Shown: positions 7,706 to 13,909 of the stretch, one piece after another
How positions within the stretch are numbered: the stretch's first letter is position 1
Layout: every line of letters starts with the position of its first letter
Assembly (NCBI GenBank): GCA_900754495.1
Contig: CAAEDC010000129.1
Location: forward strand, 1 to 20,901
Reading direction: 5' to 3'
DNA from: Eggerthellaceae bacterium
GTDB lineage: Bacteria; Actinomycetota; Coriobacteriia; Coriobacteriales; Eggerthellaceae
DNA: 20,901 nucleotides
Position numbers and translations under genes: made by a program
Notes under the pieces: model-generated
Database searches by the model: none
Seen by the model: only the letters and a program-made list of their open reading frames with translations
Told to the model about the DNA's origin: nothing

Positions 7706-8257
7706 ATGTACAGCAAGGTGTACTACATCGTCTACGGGTTCTTCTTCTCGCTCATCGTGGCGGCGGTTTTGTGCCTGTGCCTGACGATCATGCAGGGCGT
7801 TCCGCACATCGATCCGATCTTCTTCCTGATGAGCTTCGCCGTGGCGTTCGTCACGTCGTTTCTGGTCACGTCGATCATCCCGCTGGCGCGCATCGCGGCG
7901 GCATGCGCGGTGTACTTCGACGCCGAACCGGGCACCGTGGCGTTCCGTCTGTTGCAGAACGTGTTCTTCAGCACGCTGATCATGTTCTTCCTGGGCCTGG
8001 TCATGACCGCGTTCATGACGGGCGTGGGTCCGGCGGAGGCCATGAACTCCATGACGGGCCAGATGGTGGAGACCAACCTGTTCGATCGCTTCGTGTCGCT
8101 GTGCCTGCAGTTCTGGCCGACGATCGTGATCGTGGCGATGCTGTCCGATCCCGCGGCCGGCGGCCTGGCCAAGCTCTGCGTCAAGCCCGAGAAACGCTAC
8201 GCCAAGATGCCCGAGGGCGCCGCGCCCGGCGCGCCGGAGGCGGGGGAGCAGAAGTAG
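7706..8257 (+). CDS. Four-helix membrane protein of unknown function (possible DUF2798-like duplication)
   Basis: This protein has 183 residues. Four hydrophobic segments lie at about residues 7-28, 36-60, 86-112 and 128-150, followed by a hydrophilic, Ala/Gly/Pro-rich tail ending PEAGEQK. The two halves resemble each other: each has an aromatic V-F-F-S or G-F-F-F-S helix, a loop, and a second helix opening F-L-M-S-F or F-V-S-L-C, so it looks like a tandem duplication of a two-helix unit. DUF2798-type proteins have such units, but I do not see a decisive motif. GGAAGGGGGG precedes the ATG. There is no signal-peptide cleavage site, so it should be an inner-membrane protein. The gap from the Fe-S gene is large, and a functional link is unproven. 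Confidence 0.75.
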   Translation: MYSKVYYIVYGFFFSLIVAAVLCLCLTIMQGVPHIDPIFFLMSFAVAFVTSFLVTSIIPLARIAAACAVYFDAEPGTVAFRLLQNVFFSTLIMFFLGLVMTAFMTGVGPAEAMNSMTGQMVETNLFDRFVSLCLQFWPTIVIVAMLSDPAAGGLAKLCVKPEKRYAKMPEGAAPGAPEAGEQK

Positions 8258-8280
8258 CTGCGGAGCCCGAATCCACCCCG

Positions 8281-8349
8281 AACCGCGCTATTCGTTCAAA
8301 AATCGCAGCATCGCTGCGAAAAAGTCGGCGAATAGTGCGGTTTTTCTTT
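8281..8349. repeat. GCACTATTCG-type inverted repeat, copy A (possible terminator)
   Basis: AACCGCGCTATTCG (8281-8294) is inverted as CGAATAGTGCGGTT (8329-8342), 13 of 14 matching. The 34-base centre holds a nested perfect hairpin, TCGCAGC-ATC-GCTGCGA (8303-8319). The right arm runs into TTTCTTT, so this copy may also terminate the membrane-protein gene 24 bases upstream. It shares its arm core with copies B, C and D. Confidence 0.75.
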
Positions 8350-8406
8350 ACCGGAGAGCGGAAATCGACGAACCGTCTCAGTAAAAGGCCTGATGAGAAG
8401 CATGAT

Positions 8407-8484
8407 GCACTATTCGTGCCATTGTGGATCGACGCTATTCGGGAGTTTTTCGCACGGCGGATGCAATTTCTTCCCGAATAGTGC
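8407..8484. repeat. GCACTATTCG-type inverted repeat, copy B
   Basis: GCACTATTCG (8407-8416) and CGCTATTCGGGA (8433-8444) both face TCCCGAATAGTGC (8472-8484). The outer pair gives 10-base arms and the inner pair 11-12-base arms with about 27 bases between. Three copies of the core within 78 bases suggest a nested or partly duplicated element. Confidence 0.7.
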
Positions 8485-8490
8485 AACTTG

Positions 8491-8530
8491 CCGTCCGCTA
8501 GCACGGATCGCCGTCCGCTAGCACGGATCG
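8491..8530 (+). repeat. Perfect tandem duplication of a 20-base unit
   Basis: The 20-base unit at 8491-8510 (starting CCGTCCGCTAGC and ending ACGGATCG) is repeated exactly at 8511-8530, followed by CCGT of a third. Each unit contains the palindrome GCTAGC between CCGT and ACGG. It lies upstream of the dnaE promoter. It could be a slippage product or a binding-site array. Confidence 0.85.
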
Positions 8531-8608
8531 CCGTGCGACGGCCGTCCCGCTTTCGGCCACCGCGCGTCCTCATCCAAAAAAACCATCGTTTGTTCGCTGA
8601 GTTAACCA

Positions 8609-8636
8609 TTCAAAACTTCTGCGTTGCTGCTATGAT
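8609..8636 (+). promoter_or_regulatory. Probable dnaE promoter
   Basis: An extended -10, TG-C-TATGAT, covers 8628-8636 (hexamer 8631-8636). TTCAAA (8609-8614) lies 16 bases upstream as a -35. The predicted start near 8643 gives a leader of about 120 bases before the dnaE ATG. Confidence 0.55.
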
Positions 8637-8762
8637 GGCAACCGAGAAAAACGACGCGACGAGCGCATGCCACAGCATTCCAAACGAACCATTCTGCGCA
8701 CGGGCGAACGACCGGGATTACGAGCACGCGACAACGAGACGACAGGATGAGAGGCGCATCTC

Positions 8763-11700
8763 ATGGCATTCGTGCATCTTCATAACCACACCGAATACTC
8801 CCTGCTCGACGGAGCGACCCACATCAAGGACATGGTTCGCCGCGCCGCCGAGCTGGACATGCCGGCCATCGCCATCACCGACCACGGCGTGATGTCGGGT
8901 GTGCCGGAGCTTTCCGACGCGTGCGACGCCGTCGAGAAGGAGACGGGCAAGCGCGTCAAGCCCATCTTCGGCTGCGAGGTGTACTTCACCACCGATGAGG
9001 AGCTCAAGAAGGACCACAAGCCCCGCCTGTACCACCTGCTGCTTTTGGCCAAGACCAACGAGGGCTACCACAACCTGGTCAAGCTCGTCAGCCAATCGCA
9101 CGTGGACAACTTCTACTACAAGCCGCGCACGACGTTCAGCATGCTGCAGAAGTACGGCCACGGCATCATCGGCTCGTCGGCCTGCATCGCGGGCATCATC
9201 CCGAAGCTCCTCGACAACCGCCAGTTCGACGACGCGGTGGCATGGGCCAAGCGCTTCGCGAGCTGCTTCGACGAGGGCGACTTCTACATCGAGCTGCAGA
9301 ACCAGGGCATCCGCACCGACGGCGGCCTGACCCAGACCGAGTTGAACCACCAGCTCACCGAGGTGGCGCGCGCCGCCGGCCTCAAGACCATCGCTACCAA
9401 CGACTTCCACTACCTCACGCGCGAGGACGCCCGCGCGCAGGACATCATGCTGTGCATCGGCACGGGCTCGGCGGTCAACGACACCAACCGCATGCGCTTC
9501 GAGAACGACCAGTTCTACATGAAGACCGAGGAGGAGATGCGCGAGGCGCTGCGCGACTTCCCCGAGGCGTGCGACGAGACCGTGCTGCTCGCCGAGAAGT
9601 GCAACGTGGTGCTCGAGCGCGACTCGATCCTGCCGCGCTTCCCCTTGCCCGAGGGCGAGACGGAGGAGAGCTGGTTCCGCCACCGCGTCGAAGAGGGCAT
9701 GAGGGAGCGCTACGGCGACCCGGTGCCCCAGGAGGCGGCCGAGCGCGCCGAGTACGAGATGAGCGTCATCATCCAGCAGGGATTTCCGGCGTACTTCCTC
9801 ATCGTGCAGGAGTACCTCGAGTGGGCGCGCAACCAGGGCATCGGCGTCGGCCCGGGCCGCGGATCGGCGGCAGGCTCCATCGTCGCGTACGCGATGAAGA
9901 TCACCGACCTGGAGCCGCTGTCCAACGGCCTGCTGTTCGAGCGCTTCCTGTCGCCTGAGCGCGTGGAGATGCCCGATATCGACTGCGACTTCGAGGATGA
10001 GCGCCGCCAGGAGGTCATCGAGCACATCCGCCAGGTGTACGGCGAGGACCACGTGACCGGCGTCATCACGTTCGGCAAGCTGCAGGCCAAAAACGCCGTG
10101 CGCGACGCCGCGCGCGTGCTGGACTACCCCTACAGCGTGGGCGACCGCATCTGCAAGATGATCGGCGACGAGCTGGGCATCACCATCGATGCGGCGCTGG
10201 AGAAGAACCCCGACCTCAAGAAGGCCTACGAGACCGAGGAGGACGTGCGCCAGGTCATCGACGCCGCCAAGTCGATCGAGGGCTTCGTGCGCGGCGAGGG
10301 CGTGCACGCGTGCGCGACGATCATCTGCCGCGACCCGATGGACGATCACGTTCCCGTCAAGCGCGACACCAAAGGCGGCGGCATCATCACGCAGTACGAC
10401 GGCCACTACACGCCTGATCTGGGCCTGCTCAAGATGGACTTCTTGGGCCTGCGCACCCTGGGCGTGCTGTCGCGCGCGTGCCGCAACATCAAGGAGCGCT
10501 ACGACATCGACCTCAAGCCGGAGGACATCCCCATCGACGACGAGGAAGCCTTCGCGCTCATGCGCTCCGGCAACATGGACGGCCTGTTCCAGGTGGAGGG
10601 CGCGCTGTACGTGAGCCTGTTCGCGCGGCTCCCACCGCGTCGCTTCTCCGACATCGTCGCCTCGATCGCGCTCAACCGCCCGGGCCCGCTGGAGTCCGGC
10701 ATGGTCGACGACTACGTCAAGGTGGCAAGCGGCAAGACCCCCATCCACTACTACGACGAGCGCCTGCGCCCCATCCTGGAGGAGACCTACGGCACCATGG
10801 TCTACCAGGAGCAGATCATGCGCATCTCCATGACGATGAGCGGCTTCTCCGCCGGCAAGGCAGACAAGCTGCGCAAGGCGATGGGCAAGAAGAAGATCGA
10901 CGTCATGCGCCAGCTGCAGGAGGACTGGAACAACGGCGCGGTCGAGAACGGCTACTCGCTCGAGATCGCCAAGACCATCTGGAACGACGCCGAGAAGTTC
11001 GCGAAGTACGCGTTCAACAAATCACACTCGGCGGCGTACTCCATCCTGGTCATGCGCACGGCCTACCTCAAGGCGCACTATCCCAACGAGTTCATGGCGG
11101 CCGTCCTGTCCAGCTACATGGGCAACACCGACCGCCTGATCCGCTACATCGCCAGCTGCAACCACAACGGCACCCCGGTGCTGCCGCCCGACATCAACTC
11201 GTCCAACGCCGAGTTCACACCGGTCGACGACGGCATCCGCTTCGGCCTGGTCGGCGTGCGCGGCGTGGGCAAGAACGTCGCCGACGAGATCATCGCCGAG
11301 CGCGAGGCCAACGGGCCGTACTCCAGCCTGCACGATTTCGTGAACCGCCTCGACGCCAAGTGCTACAACCGCAAGACGCTCGAAGCGCTCATCAAGGGCG
11401 GCGCGTTCGACTCGACGGGCTACACGCGCAAGCAGCTGATGTACTTCGTCGACGAGACGCCGCTTTTGGAAAGCGCGTCCAAGCGCCAGAAGGACCGCGA
11501 TCGCGGCCAGGTGAGCATGTTCGACATGTTCGCCGACGATCCCGATTCGGGATTCGAAGAGGACGTGCCCGCGCCCGACGGCATCGAGTGGCCCAAGCGC
11601 CAGCTGCTGACCTACGAGAAGGAGATCATGAAGATCTACGTCTCGGATCATCCGCTGCGTCCGTACGAGAACGCCATCTCGCATATGACCAAATGGCAGA

Positions 11701-12224
11701 TCGGGGATTTGGCCGACCGCGAGAAGGAGATCAAGTCGGCGACGTTCGTGGGCATGATCTCCAACGTCGTGGTCAAGCTGACCAAGCGCGGCACCAAGAT
11801 GGCCACGTTCACGCTGGAGGACACGACCGGCTCCATCGAGGCGATCTGCTTCAAGTACGACGATTACGCCGATGCGATCCAAGAGGACGCGATCGTCAAG
11901 ATCAAGGGCAAGTTCGAGCACAACGATCGCGGCAACCAGATCATGGCGTTCGAGGTGGAGGTCATCGAGCTGTCCGAGGCGGACCTTCAGCCCCAGCGCC
12001 TCGAGCTGCGCCTGTCGTCGGCGGATTTCAACCAGACGGCGTCGGTGAAGCTCAAGCGCATCCTGGGGACCTATCCCGGCCGCGACGGCGTCGTGCTGCT
12101 CGTCAGCCAAAACGACGGCCGCAAGTTCCGCGCCGAGCTGCCGGTCACGGTGGACGCCACCTCGTCCATGATGAAGGCCGAGATCCAAGATCTGTTCGGC
12201 CGCCCGGTGTGGATGGCGTCTTAG
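8763..12224 (+). CDS. dnaE: DNA polymerase III subunit alpha, DnaE1 type
   Basis: The replicative polymerase has 1,153 residues, normal for the family. The N-terminal PHP domain begins HLHNHTEYSLLDG. It keeps the residues that bind metals in proofreading-active PHP domains: H7, H9, D16, H41 (ITDHG), E72 (GCEVYF), the Cys of SACIAG, and Asp and His of NDFHYL. The polymerase core has PDIDCDFEDER (aspartates near 405 and 407), KMDFLGLRTL (Asp near 559) and YAFNKSHSAAYS. A helix-hairpin-helix region (GVRGVGKNVADEI) is followed by an OB-fold (ATFTLEDTTGSIEAICF, about 1010-1040) and a C-terminal domain ending RPVWMAS. The ATG at 8763 is the only start that preserves the PHP beginning. It is transcribed alone, convergent with xpt. 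Confidence 0.97.
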   Translation: MAFVHLHNHTEYSLLDGATHIKDMVRRAAELDMPAIAITDHGVMSGVPELSDACDAVEKETGKRVKPIFGCEVYFTTDEELKKDHKPRLYHLLLLAKTNEGYHNLVKLVSQSHVDNFYYKPRTTFSMLQKYGHGIIGSSACIAGIIPKLLDNRQFDDAVAWAKRFASCFDEGDFYIELQNQGIRTDGGLTQTELNHQLTEVARAAGLKTIATNDFHYLTREDARAQDIMLCIGTGSAVNDTNRMRFENDQFYMKTEEEMREALRDFPEACDETVLLAEKCNVVLERDSILPRFPLPEGETEESWFRHRVEEGMRERYGDPVPQEAAERAEYEMSVIIQQGFPAYFLIVQEYLEWARNQGIGVGPGRGSAAGSIVAYAMKITDLEPLSNGLLFERFLSPERVEMPDIDCDFEDERRQEVIEHIRQVYGEDHVTGVITFGKLQAKNAVRDAARVLDYPYSVGDRICKMIGDELGITIDAALEKNPDLKKAYETEEDVRQVIDAAKSIEGFVRGEGVHACATIICRDPMDDHVPVKRDTKGGGIITQYDGHYTPDLGLLKMDFLGLRTLGVLSRACRNIKERYDIDLKPEDIPIDDEEAFALMRSGNMDGLFQVEGALYVSLFARLPPRRFSDIVASIALNRPGPLESGMVDDYVKVASGKTPIHYYDERLRPILEETYGTMVYQEQIMRISMTMSGFSAGKADKLRKAMGKKKIDVMRQLQEDWNNGAVENGYSLEIAKTIWNDAEKFAKYAFNKSHSAAYSILVMRTAYLKAHYPNEFMAAVLSSYMGNTDRLIRYIASCNHNGTPVLPPDINSSNAEFTPVDDGIRFGLVGVRGVGKNVADEIIAEREANGPYSSLHDFVNRLDAKCYNRKTLEALIKGGAFDSTGYTRKQLMYFVDETPLLESASKRQKDRDRGQVSMFDMFADDPDSGFEEDVPAPDGIEWPKRQLLTYEKEIMKIYVSDHPLRPYENAISHMTKWQIGDLADREKEIKSATFVGMISNVVVKLTKRGTKMATFTLEDTTGSIEAICFKYDDYADAIQEDAIVKIKGKFEHNDRGNQIMAFEVEVIELSEADLQPQRLELRLSSADFNQTASVKLKRILGTYPGRDGVVLLVSQNDGRKFRAELPVTVDATSSMMKAEIQDLFGRPVWMAS

Positions 12225-12266
12225 GGGATCGTCCGCGCGGGACGCAGCTGATTGCAGCTGATTCGG

Positions 12267-12309
12267 AAAGCGTCCAGAAACCGCGATTCTGCGTGTTTCT
12301 GGATGCTTT
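12267..12309. repeat. TCCAGAA-type hairpin 1, possible bidirectional terminator
   Basis: AAAGCGTCCAGAAAC (12267-12281) is inverted as GTTTCTGGATGCTTT (12295-12309): 14 of 15 pairs, the exception being a G-T wobble, around a 13-base loop. It lies 42 bases after the dnaE stop and between convergent genes. The AAAG...CTTT ends give short T-runs in both directions. Confidence 0.7.
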
Positions 12310-12333
12310 CTGCTGTCGGATAACGTCTTATGA

Positions 12334-12385
12334 GCGCTTCTGGACGTTTCGGGGGCTTGCGGCGGCCGAAATTGTCCAGAAGTGC
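12334..12385. repeat. TCCAGAA-type hairpin 2
   Basis: GCGCTTCTGGACGTTTC (12334-12350) is inverted as GAAATTGTCCAGAAGTGC (12368-12385), sharing the GTCCAGAA core with hairpin 1 but in the opposite relative order. One base is inserted and one position is a mismatch or wobble. A third partial core, CGTCCAG, follows at 12401-12407. With hairpin 1 this forms a two-unit array in the dnaE-xpt spacer. Confidence 0.65.
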
Positions 12386-12438
12386 GTAGAAGAGGGTTTT
12401 CGTCCAGCGCGCGGAAGCTGCCCGCGCGGGAGGGGTGC

Positions 12439-13014
12439 CTACCGGAAGGTGATCTCGCCGGTTTCGGGATCCATCGCGTCGACGATGGCGAGCGAGTGCA
12501 CGTCAAAGCCCTGCTCGCGCAGGTTGTCGCCACCTTGCTGGAAGCCCTTCTCGATCGCGATGCCGATGCCCTCGATCGTGGCGCCGGCGTACTTGCAGAT
12601 CTCGATCAGGCCCGTCATGGCGCAGCCGTTGGCCATGAAGTCGTCGATGATGAGCACGTGGTCGTCCTCGCCGATGAACTTCTTGGAGACGATGACGTCG
12701 AACGTGCGCCCGTGCGTGAAGCTTTGGATGCTGGTGCAATACACGGTGCCGTCGAGGTTGATGCTCTGGCTCTTCTTCGCGAACACCACCGGGGCGCCGA
12801 AGATCTCGCCGACGATCGCGGCGATGCCGATGCCGGAGGCCTCGATGGTGAGGATCTTGTTGATGGGCTTGTCGGCGAAGTGGCGCTGCCATTCGCGCGC
12901 CATCTCGATGAAGAGCTTGACGTCCATCTGATGGTTGAGGAACGAGTCGACCTTCAGCACGTCGCCGTTCTTCACCACGCCGTCCTCGCGGATGCGATCC
13001 TCCAGAAGCTTCAT
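12439..13014 (-). CDS. xpt: Xanthine phosphoribosyltransferase
   Basis: This 191-residue enzyme converts xanthine and PRPP to XMP in purine salvage, in the cytoplasm. Residues 121-137 hold the PRPP-binding motif [16 protein letters not shown]. The N-terminus [12 protein letters not shown], the segment [21 protein letters not shown] and the end [13 protein letters not shown] are characteristic of Xpt rather than Apt or Hpt. The length is typical. AAAGGTG lies upstream of the ATG at a suitable distance. It is monocistronic, convergent with dnaE and divergent from the toxin-antitoxin pair. In Bacillus this gene follows a guanine riboswitch; I do not recognise one here. Confidence 0.95.
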   Translation of the reverse strand: MKLLEDRIREDGVVKNGDVLKVDSFLNHQMDVKLFIEMAREWQRHFADKPINKILTIEASGIGIAAIVGEIFGAPVVFAKKSQSINLDGTVYCTSIQSFTHGRTFDVIVSKKFIGEDDHVLIIDDFMANGCAMTGLIEICKYAGATIEGIGIAIEKGFQQGGDNLREQGFDVHSLAIVDAMDPETGEITFR

Positions 13015-13263
13015 CGCGGCACCTTTCCCCTCGTAGCGCGCCCGTCGTCATGCGACCGCGTAAAAATCTCGTAAGGCCAGTGTAGCGAAAACGCGGGGCT
13101 TGCGGGGAAAACGGGGGAAATCCACGCAAGGTTTCGCGGGGTTTGCGGAGGCTTCGCCGACGGCAAGCGGCGTCACGATTCCAGGATGCGTGCCGCAGCC
13201 GCTCCTTGGCAGATCGATCGTGTCAAATCGGAAGCTGTCGAGCGCGCGATGCGGGCGGATGAT
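13015..13263. other. Divergent spacer between xpt and the toxin-antitoxin pair
   Basis: The whole gene-free gap is about 302 bases. A possible xpt -10, TACACT on the minus strand (13079-13084), has no convincing -35. A GC-rich direct repeat is present: CGCGGGGCTTGCGGGG at 13092-13107 and CGCGGGGTTTGCGGAG at 13135-13150. The far end carries the promoter of the toxin-antitoxin operon. I see no small gene or riboswitch fold. Confidence 0.4.
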
Positions 13264-13292
13264 TTGAAGCGTCGGCGTCGATGCACTACAAT
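13264..13292 (+). promoter_or_regulatory. Promoter of the BrnT/BrnA-like operon
   Basis: TTGAAG (13264-13269), a 17-base spacer and TACAAT (13287-13292). The predicted start near 13299 leaves an 18-base leader with the ribosome site AAGGAGAGG. The nine bases ATGCAATAC (13294-13302) at the expected transcription start recur in the padR and Phd/ParE promoter regions and could be an operator part. Confidence 0.65.
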
Positions 13293-13316
13293 TATGCAAT
13301 ACAAAAAGGAGAGGCG

Positions 13317-13583
13317 ATGGCTCGTCCAAAGATCCACCCCCGGGTGATGCTGCGGCACCCCGAGTTGAGCGAGAAGGACGTGCTTCATGCATGGGAACAT
13401 GCGACCGCCTCCTTGCCCCGCGTGTCGAAAAACCCGGACGAGTACGTTTCCCTTGGATTTGACGGGCGGGGAAGGCTGCTTGAGGTGGTGGGCGTGAGGG
13501 GCGATGGAGGAAACTGGCTGCTCTACCATGCGATGACGCCTCCGTCCGACAAGACCTATCGGGAATTTGGTCTGGGGAGATGA
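13317..13583 (+). CDS. Probable type II toxin, BrnT-like
   Basis: The protein is 88 residues from the ATG at 13317, which has AAGGAGAGG at good spacing; an ATG 36 bases upstream falls at or before the predicted transcription start and is rejected. The core EYVSLGFDGRGRLLEVV followed by WLLYHAMTPPSDKTY resembles the beta-strand core and C-terminal helix of the BrnT/RelE-like fold, where VGxGxxGRLLxVV and R-x-I-S-A-R are seen. The classic BrnT catalytic pattern is only partly matched, so the toxic activity (ribosome-dependent RNase in BrnT) is inferred. Toxin-first order and a stop overlapping the next ATG also match brnTA. The partner carries a ribbon-helix-helix domain. Confidence 0.7.
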   Translation: MARPKIHPRVMLRHPELSEKDVLHAWEHATASLPRVSKNPDEYVSLGFDGRGRLLEVVGVRGDGGNWLLYHAMTPPSDKTYREFGLGR

Positions 13584-13588
13584 TTCTC

Positions 13589-13855
13589 ATGAAGTTCAAG
13601 ACCGCATCCGGACGCGAGCTCTCCGATGCCGATTTTGACGCGATGGCCGTCGAGTACGAGGCGGGGACCTGGACGGAGCCTGTCGGCAAAGCCTCTCCGG
13701 GGCGCCCGAAGCTTTACGAAGAAGATATGGAGACGGTGTCGTTCCGCCTGCCTCGCTCGCGGGTGGATGCCGTCGAAGCGGCTGCCAAGCGCCGGGGCAT
13801 AAGCAAGTCCGAGTTCTATCGGCGCGCTATCGACAGGGAATTGCTGTTGGGGTAG
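13589..13855 (+). CDS. Probable antitoxin, ribbon-helix-helix (CopG/BrnA-like)
   Basis: The protein is 88 residues from the ATG at 13589, which has GGGGAG 9 bases upstream. An ATG at 13580 overlaps the toxin stop (ATGA) but leaves no room for that ribosome site. The N-terminal half (KTASGRELSDADFDAMA, EAGTWTEP) would be the toxin-binding part. Residues from about 50 on, METVSFRLPRSRVDAVE, then KRRGISKSEFYRRAIDREL, form a strand-helix-helix typical of ribbon-helix-helix DNA-binding antitoxins. It should neutralise the preceding toxin and repress the shared promoter. The recQ start follows about 55 bases later on the same strand, so recQ may be read from this operon. Confidence 0.75.
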   Translation: MKFKTASGRELSDADFDAMAVEYEAGTWTEPVGKASPGRPKLYEEDMETVSFRLPRSRVDAVEAAAKRRGISKSEFYRRAIDRELLLG

Positions 13856-13909
13856 GAGCGGCTTCCCAGGGCGCGAACGGGAAGGTTGCAGGCGGCGAGA
13901 GGAGTGCAT

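Noticed and set aside
8281..8530. CRISPR array
   Set aside because: The repeats occur as facing inverted pairs of differing spacing, not as regularly spaced direct repeats, and there are no cas genes.
8718..10748. Long minus-strand open frame opposite dnaE
   Set aside because: It is antisense to the conserved PHP and polymerase domains, with repetitive H-V-A-D-L composition typical of a shadow frame.
10478..12931. Long plus-strand open frame overlapping dnaE and running through the spacer
   Set aside because: It is an out-of-frame shadow of dnaE (R, P, Q-rich); it continues through non-coding hairpins and across xpt in antisense.
13015..13110. Guanine riboswitch upstream of xpt
   Set aside because: Checked because xpt often has one, but I see neither the conserved loop sequences nor a terminator/antiterminator pair in the leader.
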